A stretch of 64,000 nucleotides of DNA from Panorpa germanica (taxonomy: Eukaryota > Arthropoda > Insecta > Mecoptera > Panorpidae), in contig OY783212.1 in the NCBI GenBank assembly GCA_963678705.1, forward strand, positions 2,976,001 through 3,040,000. The letters run 5' to 3'. Below, one piece after another: positions 22,801 through 34,174 of the stretch (within the stretch, counting starts at the first letter, position 1; the number at the start of each line of letters is the position of its first letter). The position numbers and the translations under genes were made by a program. A model generated the notes under the pieces. That model searched no databases and was not told where the DNA came from. It saw only the letters and a list, made by a program, of their open reading frames with translations.

Positions 22801-23101
22801 GTCGTCAGTCCTCGGTCCATTTAGATAATTAGGTATGGATTTCGATAACATGGAGTTATCAGATTGCAAGACTTTGCTGAAAGTTTTAACTTGTGTAGTA
22901 GATGGCCTTTCATACAGTATTAACAGAAAGCAAAATCGAGACCAAGTATTTCATTAAAAGATAAAGAAAGTTATATAAACTTTACATAGCTTCTATGTAT
23001 TGAATTTATGAACTTTATAAAACAGTTTAAGTATATGCAACCCCTGAAGTATATACACCCAAAGTAGCTGCATAGAAATTATTTAGTAATATTTGGAAAA
23101 T

Positions 23102-23495
23102 TGGTAAGCGAATTTTGGCCGGACGTATACGCGCTGCTACGCTTCACTATCCGAACCCAGTAAACATAATGAACTCGCACACTGCAAGCGCCAAAGCCGT
23201 CCGAATAGCCGGGCGAATTTTAACCAAACGAATACACTGGCCTTTCCAGAGAATACTATAGTCTCTTTCATACTATTGGTAAAAATTAAATTATGTTAGT
23301 GTAAAACAATTCCAGTAGACAAGTTTGACTTAGCATTCTGTCCTATCGATACGTGGTTTGCATGTATTGCGACACAACACATGAAAAAAACACAGGAGTC
23401 CGCTTGTTTTAAGAGTTCTAGCCGCTCAACCAAGCCTCCGATTTACGTCCGAATTCGCTGTTGCTTAAATACGTCTGCAGTGTGCAATAGGCCTC
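23102..23495. mobile_element. MITE-like element with GCACACTG terminal motif
   Basis: The right end, read on the minus strand, begins GGCCTATTGCACACTGCAG and continues ACGTATTTAAGC. A partial copy at 30491-30570 begins GGCCTGTCGCACACTGAAAG and continues GCGTATTTAAGCGA and CCGGACGTATAC. The left part here (GGCCGGACGTATACGCGC) matches the interior of that copy, so the first 25 or so bases of the left end are missing. A second GCACACTGCAAGCG at about 23177 suggests a nested copy. Confidence 0.6.
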
Positions 23496-25775
23496 GGAGT
23501 TTGTATATTTGTCAATAAATGAAGGAAAATAATTAAATTTATTATTAATAACTTAATCAAATTCAGATGTATCAAAGTTAGATACAAACTCTATCATTAA
23601 CTATTCTCTTTAAATAACCTTATTTAATTAATTCTATCTGTAATTAAAGATTTCAACATAACCTACTAGTTTGAAAGGACTTCGTTTGTGTACGGACACA
23701 TGTCGAAAGCTAATGAGAACATTGATATGCTGAGACAATCGCTTGTAACGTTACAATTAAAAGGCCCACAGTGATAACGATAATTGACAGTTGAAGGAAA
23801 AGGTCATTGCCACATCCCTAATAGTTACATATAAATAAAGAGCTCCGTGTCTTAATTTTAGATAGTTGAAAGTGAAAACGAAACTATGGTGTTATTGGTG
23901 TTGCTTCAATTCAGGCGAAATATTATCCATAAAAGTAACTATTTCAGTAGCGTGTATGTGGGTATTCACGAGTAAGTTTTAAGGGGTCTTAGTAATTACT
24001 GTTTCTATAAACTTTTTAGCTATTCTTCGCCGGCACCCTGTACAAATATTGTAAGTGAACTAGTCATAATGTTGATCTAAGAATAAATAAATAGCTTAAC
24101 TTTTTGCAGACTTTTCCCAGAGGTTATTTATAACGTTTTCACTTTGTTAGATTGTTTGTGACACTATGTTCCAAGTTTGCGAGATATTTTAGGGTACGCA
24201 GTAAAAATAAACCTAAAATAGACCGTAAATCCACTCACTCACCTCCCCGCCCCTTACATCCTTCAATTCACTGCCTTTAACGTGAATAAATAAATCATTC
24301 TATCAAACAATTCAACATGTAGGCCGATTATATTGACGGGCTTTTTATAGGTTAAATCATCGTAAAAATAGAAAATGTATACCGTGAGGACAAGGTTCAC
24401 AACACCTGGACAATAGCGAAAATACACCTTATTCTAACTTGCCATTTGTTGAGCTGATATAATATTATAAAATAAGTTTGATGTATACCTGACATAACAT
24501 TTCTCGTTGTTTATTTTAACGTCGGACTATTTCCGATGCCTAATCTTATCACCGCCGACCTCCTACTACGTTGGCAGTTTTTATGGTGCCGTGGCCTTAG
24601 TTTAAGTGAAATAAAAAAAAAAATCTTTTTTGAAAATTCTAACTGTATATAACCCCATATGGTACTTTCGCCACTGATTCTAACTAAACGTCAAAAGTAT
24701 ACTCTCTTCGATTCGAACTTTGATTACATTTCAGACTTTAAATTTTAGGACAATTAGATAATGATATAACATTCTACTATTCTACTACTGCATTAACTCA
24801 TAAATTCTATAATTCAACTATTAAGTAATTAATTTAAAATCTCAGTTTCAAATTAAAAAGAAATAATGACAGCCCTAATATATCCGTAGTCTTATAAATA
24901 TTAATTGTATTAATTAATTCTCCATAACAATTTAGTAGCATGATGAAATACCCGTATTAAACTTGCAAGTAAAACAGCATTAAAATTAAAATGGTATAAA
25001 ACTATGATCATTTTCGCTGTTTCCTGTATTTCCTGTATTTCAGTTCCTGTTCGTTACAAATTGAAAGTAGTTATTATGAGTAATACGAGCCCCCGAGGAA
25101 AATCCGGAAAAGGGAAGCGCTTTAATGGGAGGTATTAATTATATCAACTTCATTGCAGCAATACTTTTTAGTTCTGAAAATAAATACAAGAAATCGCTAC
25201 CTCGAACGTTTCTCAACTTCCGCTTCTAGTCTATTGACGTGCTTTAAATGCCAATTCATTGGGACTAATTAATTTCCCCTCCTACTAATTTCAAGATATA
25301 TTAGCTCTTTAATGTTTAGATGCTGTGCGCTTTGATAACTGTTTCTCTGCTATTCACTTAGTGCGATGACATGACAACGCCATTTCATATTTTGTCATAA
25401 AATTTTTAAAGTTTATAAAATTAACATTCATAACTTATTTTTATTTGCGCATAAATTCCACGCTCGGGGATATTGCGTTTACATTTTATGTTCACTCGTA
25501 TCTAAATCATTTGTCTCAAGTGGATCCGATAAAAACACCACTTATTTTCATTTTTACTTTCATAACTCACTCTTCCTAGAAATTAATGGATCACATGAGA
25601 ATCTTCATGCGGCTTTTTGTTTATATGGTTTTAGTTTCAGTACTACCCATCCCAGCTACAACACGGTTAGTCTTATATTTGAAACGCAATTAATCAGAAA
25701 AAATACGCGTCTCAAAGATGTCGGCCAAGAATACATTCTACATATTTTGAAACATATGTACAATTTTATTAGGAA
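23496..25775. other. Gene-poor stretch
   Basis: No gene recognised. Near 24020-24051 a 31-base segment with balanced base composition is bounded by a good acceptor (CTTTTTAG) and donor (GTAAGTG), so a tiny exon is possible, but nothing joins to it. The rest is AT-rich filler. Confidence 0.35.
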
Positions 25776-25789
25776 TTGTAAATTTTTAC

Positions 25790-26020
25790 TTAAATTTAAG
25801 TGTTGCTTCTGAAATCAATGACTTTTAGTTTAGTAATTTTCATACACATTATAATAATTACACTGTTTAGCAAATCATAGTAATCTACCTGAAATCAAAG
25901 AAACGGTATTTAAAATTTATTATTTAAATTGTCAATTCCTTTTTATCTAATTTTATAATATCTTAACAATATGCACAGTGAGTTCTGTCAACTTAAAATA
26001 TCAACTGTGTTGACCGTTAT
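25790..26020 (+). repeat. Dispersed repeat (pair with 45890-46080)
   Basis: Ordered blocks shared with 45.9 kb: TCTGAAATCAA-GACTTTTA, TACACATTAT, ATTACACTGTTTA, GAAATCAAAGAAACG, TTTATTATTTAAATTGTCAA, TTCCTTTTTATC and ATATCAACTGTGTTGACCGTT. Same orientation, roughly four bases in five identical. No coding capacity and no clear ends. Confidence 0.7.
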
Positions 26021-26284
26021 TGCTCACAACCTCCTCTATGGAGTCCATGAGTATATGGACATTCTTTTCCCGACAGACGAGCTTTGTACTAACTAAAGAA
26101 ATATAATTTCTTTAATATAATTAAATCAATAAATTAATGTTTAAGGTGAAATGATACTTGGCCATTTTTGATTCGCGAAATATAGATGGCGATACTATAC
26201 AGCAGGTTAAATATTATCAAAAAAAACATGTTTTTTATGTTTAAATCTGCGCCTAGACCAGCGGCAACATCAGTTGCACTCTCT

Positions 26285-26575
26285 CCTTGATGCGGTACTG
26301 GTTATTTCATCTTCTTATTCTTTCCATGTGTTGGCTTCTGGGAATTTTGCTGAAGGAGGTAAACAGGGGATGGCACTGGAAACTGTCGTTTGTTGAGAGG
26401 CATGGTTGGAGGTGAGGAGGGAGGGGATGGTAGTATCGGATCGTGTAACTCTGATAGTAAAAGCCGTGTTAGAAAAGATGTGGCTACACCAGATGAGGGT
26501 GAAGTGGGTGGAAAGTCGCGTCTTTTCCTTTTACGACAAACGGATGTTTTTATTTCAGGGACGGTAAAAGTTTTA
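26285..26575 (-). CDS. Unassigned proline-rich coding-like stretch
   Basis: On the minus strand a frame stays open for about 95 codons and ends TAA at about 26290. The product has a basic block (KRKRRDF), several Pro/Ser runs (PSPPSSPPTMP) and a Lys-rich end (GKNKKMK). The stretch is more GC-rich than its surroundings. There is no early ATG, and its upstream side is a T-rich tract without an evident acceptor. It could be a terminal exon or the C-terminal tail of a pogo/Tigger-like transposase relic. I do not recognise it firmly. The overlapping plus-strand frame at 26390-26581 reads the same DNA and looks less protein-like. Confidence 0.3.
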
Positions 26576-26879
26576 TATTGAGAAATAAAAAAAGAAAAAA
26601 ATTTTTTTTATGAAGATATATCTATTACAATACTGTATGGAGAATGGTGCAGTCGGGGGAGGGGGAGGTGGTATTTATTTAATAACGGTTTATTTTATTG
26701 GTTGTGACAGTTACGAGTATTGTCAATAATCTGTGGGATTGGAGTACGGGACTGGTTCAGTTATAAAATAATATGAAATAATTTGGAATACGCACTATAT
26801 TCGTTTCTTATGTATCGTGTGTAAGTAAGTATAATAATTCCCTATAATACGAGTTCATATAACGCGTAACGTATTAACC

Positions 26880-27455
26880 GCGGTATAGAGGAACTTCATG
26901 TACTTCAAAAGTAATTTTCATGGTATTACGTGAAATTAAAATATCTAAGGAAAAATGGGTTTTATCATCAAGGAATAACGCTAACTCGGAACTAAAATCG
27001 CGGAGTAAGATATCCCGTCATAAATCAAGGTTTAAATATTATTTTATTATACCCGGAGTAAGTGTGCAACAGAGATAAAATATCATGCTATCTCAGCCAG
27101 TTTAGCTATCATTATTATAATATTTTAGGTTATAATATTAAATTATTGTTTATTATGAATTTTGTGAGTGACCATAATCAATTATCAATAACAGATGATG
27201 AGGAAGATCATCTATTATACAAATATAGTACTAAGTTGAGAAATCCGTCATTTTTAAAATGTTTTAAAACAATAATTAAACTGAATCTTGCATTCCCATG
27301 GGTTTACAACTGTAAACAAATATTCGAATTTCTTAAAATATGGTTTACGTCTCTACTAACTAACCCGGGATTAAATTTGGATGATAAAACCCGATACAAA
27401 AATAAGTACCGAACTAAACTAACTCGGGGTTTCGTAACCCCGAAGTAAATAAAAA
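26880..27455. repeat. Possible degraded inverted-repeat element with a 98-codon frame
   Basis: GGGTTTTATCATC at about 26957 recurs as its complement near 27390, followed on each side by TAAC/TAACTCGG-like sequence, suggesting eroded inverted ends. Between them a plus-strand frame with an internal ATG at 27155 runs 98 codons to 27448 (ITDDEEDHLLYKYS; ends TRGFVTPK). I recognise no family. It may be a small transposon ORF or chance. Confidence 0.3.
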
Positions 27456-27459
27456 ACCA

Positions 27460-29299
27460 TAAAACCGGCCCTAAGTGTTCTTGGATTGTCAAAAAAAAAA
27501 ATTACGATTTTATTATTAAAATAACTAGTCCAAAATCATTTTAATTATTGTACCTCCAAATTGGATCACACTTAAGCATTGAAACATCATCGTTGTCTCA
27601 AAGACCACGTAATATATTTATTTCATTTTTAAATTACTTAACTTGTACTCTTTAAAATATTAACAAACTAGTTTTATATATAAACATAAGGCGCTATAAA
27701 ATTATTGTCTAAAATAACAAAGATCTACGACTGTACGTGGTGCAACCCAAGTTGCATTTTTGTTTATCATGTTTATAGGACACACAGAAAAACACTAAAA
27801 ACAAAAGCAGTTTGTTCAGTGTGAACAGCTCTGTTTTAGAAAAACAGAACTGTTTTAAAACATGTTTTTGTTTTGTTTGTTTGACAACAAAACTGTTTTC
27901 AAAATTGTCTCTCTGGTGTGAAATCGGCATAACAGTTCCAGCAGATTTTTCGGATTGTTTTGTTTGAGGTTGTCTCACAGATATTAGACTACCGTAAATT
28001 CTCTTCTCGGTGAGTACATAAACTGCTGCGTGTTATACAGAGGGAATGTACAAGTTGAGGAAACACTATCGTGTGCTTGAATTTAAATGGCGACTACGTT
28101 AAAAAATAGTTTTAAGCTGTAGTTTTAAGAGCCACGTAATAAAATATCAGTATTCCAGTGTATGTGTTTCTATCGTATTATTTCCGAACAGTCCTCGTAT
28201 TAGCATGTTCACGAGCCTATACTCATGAAGCGTTACTACTCTACGGCCGCTATCAATTTTTGACCCAGTTCATTTATCGGTATCAGTATGCAGTATGTAT
28301 GGTGCAACTCGTTGGACAATAAACTGGATGTGGTTTTGTTCAATTTCAGAATAACATCGTTTCATTTGCAGCTACAGCTTGACTCACACTCCTTGTGTAT
28401 CACGACCTAACTTTTGAACCCGGACAAACGAATTTAACTTTGAAACAAGTTAAGTTTTACAACTACAAAACTTGTTTCTAAAGAACAATTACTGTCTTTC
28501 AAAGACAGATGAATCAACTGTACACTGCAGAGAATATTGTTGTTGTATCAAATGCAAAATGTTTGTGAATGCTAAATAGAATGCAAAACTTGTCAAGCTA
28601 ACCGTAAGATTAAAGTGATTTTGTTGATTTTCTTTTCTTTTCTCTTTACGAACATTCAATGCTTTAAATAATTTATTTAATGCTTTAAATAGCTTATGTC
28701 TAAAAATCCAGGTTCTTGGATTAGTTCTAAACGGGGCGAAAACTTAACATTTTTTTAATATTTATTTGAATTCATCAACTTTTAACAGTTATTAGCACTT
28801 AAAACAACATATTATTATTACATTTTTTTGCCTTAACTTATTTAAGTACATATCATTGTGCGTAATTCATTTTTGATACTTATTATATCTAAACATTCTC
28901 ACTCCGTCTAAAAGAAAAAAAAAATGCTTATAAAAATAAAAACAAAACTGCTACTGCTTCTGCTTTGCTCCTCCTGCTGGTTTAATCTTGACCTAAATCC
29001 TCAGCAATAACATTAACTTCGTATTAGCTGTCGTGAAAAAAAAGCTAGACACGAAACGAGCAAATGAACTTATTCATGTTGAACCATAATTGAAACTTTA
29101 ATTTGTCGTTCACTGAAGATGTCGCCCGGTGTAGGCATCTTCCACATAGATTCACGGCTGATTTTAAAAACTATTTAAAAAAAGACTATTGAAGTCAGCC
29201 ATGATGTATTGAACTTTATTGCTATTGAATGTCTTAAAATATTAATAAGCTACTACGTACGTACCATGAGAACATATGAGGACAAAGTCATGTCTCCTA
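27460..29299. other. Gene-poor stretch with self-complementary CTGTTTT blocks
   Basis: No gene recognised. At about 27815-27945 blocks such as CTCTGTTTTAGAAAAACAG and CAAAACTGTTTTCAAAATTG are partly self-complementary, flanked by GTGTGAA on both sides. This may be an eroded fold-back element and explains the minus-strand frame there. The remainder is AT-rich with no feature. Confidence 0.4.
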
Positions 29300-29306
29300 A
29301 GTTAGG

Positions 29307-29500
29307 CCAGCCCCGGATTTGAGGGAGTGCAGGTCCACAAAGAGGCTCCACAGAGAGGGGCTCCTACAGTAGAGATAAAAGCAATAAATTTTTGAAAGTT
29401 TTAACGGAAAAAATTAATACTTTTATTCGGGGCATTGTAATAATTAGGGGCCCCGCTCTTTCGTTGCCTCAGGCCCTCCACACTTCTAAATCTGGCCCTG
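29307..29500. mobile_element. hAT-like MITE with target-site duplication
   Basis: 194 bp bounded by AGTTAGG on both sides (29300-29306 and 29501-29507), which fits an about 8-bp hAT duplication with one mismatch at the edge. The ends are inverted relatives: CCAGCCCCGGATTTGAGGG on the left and, on the minus strand, CAGGGCCAGATTTAGAAG on the right. GGGGCTCC and GGGGCCCC lie further in. No coding capacity. Confidence 0.8.
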
Positions 29501-29507
29501 AGTTAGG

Positions 29508-31036
29508 ATAATAGTTTTGAGTGAAAAAGCATCTAATGTTAAATGGTGTCGTTAAAAGTGGTTATTTTTTACAATTATTTATGTAAAAGTTTACCTTTGT
29601 ATGTTATGTAATTAAATGGGCATATTATAAAATACAATCACACATGAAATCCCACAGCAGGATTTATTTCGCTACAGCGGAGGTAAGTGCACTGTTAAGA
29701 AAGGAAAGTATATGACGAAGAGGATAGTGTGGTTAGTCAGAGGAAGGGGGATGGGGTTGTATATATCTAATAGCCTAAGACGAGGTCGGATCAGAGATCT
29801 CTGAGACAGAGCACACAGGTTAAGTGTTGGGAGGTTCTATTTGCTCTAGAGCACAGGTGCACTTAAGAATGGCATAATTTATAAAATCTGTCAGTGCATG
29901 AGGCTGAACGTGCAGCGGAGATTACGCGAATAAATAAAATGTGTTGATTTTATCGTTTTTAGAAGTAACACTAAAATCACGGAGATTTCAAAGTTATTCA
30001 AGACATTTGCTTTCTTATTTATTTAGACTTCGGTTTACTCAGCTAACTTTAGCTAAACTAAAAATAAAACAATAAGAACTTGTCTTTAAATTTTCTTTTC
30101 TGCCTCCTCGTTTCGATTAAAAATATTATTTACTAAAAGGTAAAGAAAAACAAACCATCTAAAAACGGTGTACTGCCACATGTCATTTTCTTTTCTTTAT
30201 TTTCCATTTGTTCGATTTTATTTAAATTTTTTAGTAGTTTTTTTTTATATTTTTTACATTTTGTAACTTTTTATTTTCGTTTATTTTTATTTATTTTATT
30301 TCGTTTGAGATTATTTTTTCTTTTTCTCAAAGTTCGTAATATAATACTTCATGGGATTCTCAACTCAGCTGTTAGTAGTAAGTGACGTATGTTACACACA
30401 CACTTGTATGGTTCTCTGTTGTATAAAAGAGATATCGTCGGATATGACGTACCACGCATTGGAATTTTCTATGATCTTTAATCCCATTTAGGCCTGTCGC
30501 ACACTGAAAGCGTATTTAAGCGAATATTGACCGGACGTATACACGCTACTACGCTTTACGCTTCTACGAGAAATATGAAATGTTTGAACACAAAAATGTG
30601 TTTATTAGATTTCTTATTGCATAGTTCTGGAACATTCGTAAAACAACCAAAAGATTTTATTTCAAAGATCTGTGTATTGTTTGAAACGTTCGTTGTTTTG
30701 TTGTTTAGACTTTAGAGTTTTTGTTTTCCACATCTCGTCTCGTTCTACCATATATTCTACAGTGTGTTATTAAAATTCTAATATTTTCCTGTCACGATCT
30801 TTTAGCTCTTGTATTGTCTTCAGGATACTCGTATTTTAAATAACAAAAAAAAACCAACATTTTCATATTTTTAAATTATTACAAAGTTTTAAATATAAAT
30901 ATAACTTTAATACAGTCTGTTGTTATTTTTTATTTGGTCTCACATATAAAATATTAAGAAATATTACACAAAAATTAAAAAAACACCCCCGGGGTTTAGA
31001 ATAAATTGCTGTTGAAGTATACACCTTGACAGTTAT

Positions 31037-31040
<4 letters not shown>
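29508..31040. other. Gene-poor stretch with a partial MITE end
   Basis: No gene recognised. It contains the 30491-30570 fragment of the GCACACTG element and a T-rich tract at 30180-30330. Confidence 0.4.
30491..30570 (+). mobile_element. Terminal fragment of the GCACACTG element
   Basis: Begins GGCCTGTCGCACACTGAAAG and continues TATTTAAGCGAATATTGACC, then GGACGTATACACGC. It matches the end of the 23.1-23.5-kb element in inverted order. Only one end is present. Confidence 0.6.
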
Positions 31041-31041
<1 letters not shown>

Positions 31042-31110
<69 letters not shown>

Positions 31111-31131
31111 AGTCATATATAACATCTGTCT

Positions 31132-31166
<35 letters not shown>
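31042..31166. repeat. Long (TA)n microsatellite, split
   Basis: An uninterrupted TA run of about 66 bases (31042-31108) is followed by a 26-base interruption and a second TA run (31135-31166). The frame over it (YIYIYI) is an artefact. Confidence 0.95.
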
Positions 31167-31169
<3 letters not shown>

Positions 31170-31171
<2 letters not shown>

Positions 31172-31895
31172 TATACATATAACTCTTTATAAGTTACAGG
31201 CATATTTTTTTACTTTGACAAATCACCTGGTTTTAAATTATAATTTTTCTTCTTCTTTTTCTTGACAGATTCAGGTTTAGTCTAGGTTTAGGGAATTCTC
31301 GCCATGTTATTTACCCCAGGTTGACGGGTGTTTCCATTTCCGCATCAGTGATACCCATGTGATTCGAAGTGGATAATAACATACATTGACAGCGGGGGGA
31401 CAACACCCAACACCCTTCATCCTTCACTCACACCCGCTGTCTTTTAAAAGAGAGATAAGAGGTTTGTCAGTTACTCCGTCTTCGTATCCGTGTGTGTCAT
31501 CTGAATTACATACTTAGCAATCATTTAACCTTTCACCTCTTTAGATGTATTCTAATAGACCGGAAACGAAATATAGTGCCACCTTTTTTCTTGGAGTTTG
31601 AAGTCTTTAAGAGCAGACATATATACGGATCGTTACTCGAAATAATACAAATTAAAAATGCTGTTGTATCGTCAATTATGAATGGTTTTATTCATTATGT
31701 TAAGACAGTGTTATGTTAAAAATACATTAAATTTACTCATTCACATTATTTTTATTATTATTTTATTTTAATGTTTTTACTCTCCTCTCTCATTTTCTAC
31801 TATATCTAATTATATAATGTACATATTACACAATACTTTTTTACATTTTTCCACATTGAATCATTAATTACATTTCATTAAATTAACTTAAAACT
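31170..31895. other. Gene-poor stretch
   Basis: No gene recognised. The open frame at 31492-31719 has no protein-like motif. Confidence 0.35.
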
Positions 31896-31899
31896 ATTT

Positions 31900-32110
31900 C
31901 TAGATTCTAATTAAAATTAAAGAAGAACATCTCTTCCCTTTTCTTTTTGTGTCACTCTTTCTGTCTCCTACTCCTCTACTACTTTTAACCATTTTAATCT
32001 TTGTGTTTTTCCTCTTTTTCTTCTTTCTTCTTCCTTCTCTCTGCATCTCCGCTATCCACCTCTTTCCTTCCCTGTCTTCTTTCAGCACCTCCTCTATCTT
32101 CTTTTCACTA
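31900..32110. repeat. Polypyrimidine repeat related to 54.5-54.8 and 50.3 kb
   Basis: A long C/T-rich stretch includes CTATCCACCTCTTTCCTTCC. The 54.45-54.83-kb stretch has CCATCCACCTCTTTCCTTC, and 50.28 kb has a shorter relative. On the purine strand all three can be read as a basic/acidic peptide (here EGKRWIAEMQREG), so a shared transposon ORF origin is possible, though low complexity alone could explain part of it. Confidence 0.5.
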
Positions 32111-32114
32111 ACAA

Positions 32115-32928
32115 TTCGTTAGTTAGTAAATAATATAAATTTTAATTTCAACTCAAGGGTAAGTATTGTATCACACTTAATGAACTATTCTTCCAAGAGA
32201 CTTTAGATTTGAAATGATGCCAGCTACATATTTCTTCCGCACAGTTTGGATGTCATAATACATATTCTTAACATGTTTGTTAAGATTAATGAATCTCATG
32301 AGTTTCGTATTTAGATGAGATCTGGGGCTGGGTCTGGGTCTGGGATCCAGCCCGTATAACCCACTGACATATTAATGTATCTTATATCCACTCCCTCTTA
32401 TATGTACCCCCTCCTCACTCCTACTAAACAAACCTTGAAGCCATAACCTAGCTCATTCTCATCAGAAACCGCAAGATATTTTTTGGCAGTTACATCCCCA
32501 TGTACTAAGGTCAAGGGGTCAGGGGCAAGGGGTCAGGAGTTCCACAAACACATTTATATTAGTGCGGAATCTATCACTGTCAGTCATATCACAGATAAAA
32601 TGTCTAAATGTGGTTTACCAATGATGTAGTATATTGTTCATACAGTCGTAGTCCGTCCACCGCTAAAGCACTTACTACATTTACTAATGGCTCTAAATTC
32701 CCAATACGCTGGGCGTCATTAACCACGCAATTTGACCGTTACGTTATGTGTGTGTGCGTGTCTGTGTCTGTGTGTGTGTCCATTTGTCACACACAGTTCA
32801 CTAGACATCATATTATGTCAGATAACTGAAGAAAATTCAAAACATTCTGCTAATTTCGTTATTTTGTGACACTGCCATAATAGTTGAGTAAAACAACCGT
32901 TAATGGGCTTATGAACCTCGAGTTAGGG
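32115..32928. other. Gene-poor stretch
   Basis: No gene recognised. A short TG-rich tract at 32748-32780 explains the Cys/Val/Ser-rich frame there. Confidence 0.35.
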
Positions 32929-33140
32929 ACCTATTTTGTAACTGCTTACCTGACGTCTGTTAACTTCTGACGATTTTTCAAAACCCTATAATTTACAAAT
33001 TACGCTACTTATGCCAGTTTCAAGGTATGGGATCCATTTTGCTTTTTTAATTAATGTCTTTACATAGTTTTGTGTAAATTTACATAGCTTAGTTTAGAAA
33101 ATATAGGCCTTTGAAAAATCGTCAGATGTTAACAAACAAA
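32929..33140. mobile_element. Second copy of the 58-bp-TIR MITE, without the nested insertion
   Basis: Begins GGGACCTATTTTGTAACTGC and carries the same interior as 19887-20378 (ATAATTTACAAATTA, ACATAGCTTAGTTTAGAAAA, CCTTTGAAAAATCGTCAG). It passes straight through the point where the 19.9-kb copy has its insertion. The last 30 or so bases of the right inverted repeat are replaced by unrelated sequence after GTTAACA, so this copy is truncated. Confidence 0.88.
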
Positions 33141-33901
33141 GATGGAAATGCTACCAGAACCTCAAATGTCAAATTGTTTTTTAATAACTCCATATATTTT
33201 TGGAGATAATAACAATTCAAAATGTCATTTTATTTCTTTAATTATTAAAGATATTCAACGTTATAGAAAATTCTGTACGTCACATCCGACGATTTGCCAT
33301 CTCTTTTATACAACAGAGGGGCTGATACTTGGTACTCGTATATACTGGCCATCTGTTATTAAATGTTAAAAGAAAAGTGTAAACCAATTGTTATGTAAAA
33401 ATAAATGTATTATTTTTCAATATTCATAAACAAATTTATTAAAAATGATAAACACATTATTTTTTAAATTTCTTCGTAACGCTCACTTCAATCGCCTTCT
33501 ACTACCGTCTCATGTACTTCCTCCTCATTCGCTTCAGTCATATGGTCTGAAACAAATCCGGTACACTTTTTAATATATTTTGTGTATTATTTTAATTTGA
33601 AACAGCATCTTTGCTGTCAGTATTGGAATTGACATTATCATTTACCAACGGTATGAAGATAGGGCAAAAAAATTATAGGTAAGTGATAGCACCTGCCAAA
33701 AACTTAAACAAAAAAAAATAAGACCATTCACGAGCGTTCAATACACTTAAAAATGCATTTTCTAAATTAATTTGTATTTATTATTAAAATTTGCCTCAAC
33801 AGTTTTCAAATTCCCGTCTTTTTGAACTTTAAAATTTGGAAAACAGATGGCAAGAGATGAGTGACGGAACGGAACGATAGAATATCTAACAAGATAATTT
33901 T

Positions 33902-34155
33902 CAGAAAACATTTTGGAGTCACTTTGCCATCATATTGAAGATGTGTAAGATTTTTTTGTCATGAAAGAGTTCATTTACAGTTCAGTTTATCACATTTGTT
34001 TATATCAAATATCTATTTTATGGACTACAAATGGTGAGACCACTGCACCAGTTGGAATACAAATGAAGATAAAGTTGATGCGAACTATAATTGAAGTGCA
34101 ATAGTGATAGAAACGTGACAAAACAGAGCTAATTGTCATCTAATTGTTTACTGGG
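33902..34155 (+). mobile_element. CCCAGT-family MITE, copy 2
   Basis: Carries ACATTTTGGAGTCACTTTGC, CATCATATTGAAGATG, GTTCATTTACAGTTCAG, AAATGAAGATAAAGTTGATG and the end GTTTACTGGG. The extreme left end is eroded (CAGAAAACA). It ends 20 bases downstream of the stop codon of the OPA3-like C gene and therefore probably lies in its 3' UTR. Confidence 0.85.
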
Positions 34156-34174
34156 TTATCCTTCATGAGAGGAC

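Noticed and set aside
23150..23170. CCCAGTAAACAT at 23157, resembling the end of the CCCAGT MITE
   Set aside because: Only about 12 bases match and nothing of the interior follows, so chance is the simpler reading.
31026..31265. 79-codon plus-strand frame rich in Tyr-Ile repeats
   Set aside because: It is a reading of the (TA)n microsatellite.
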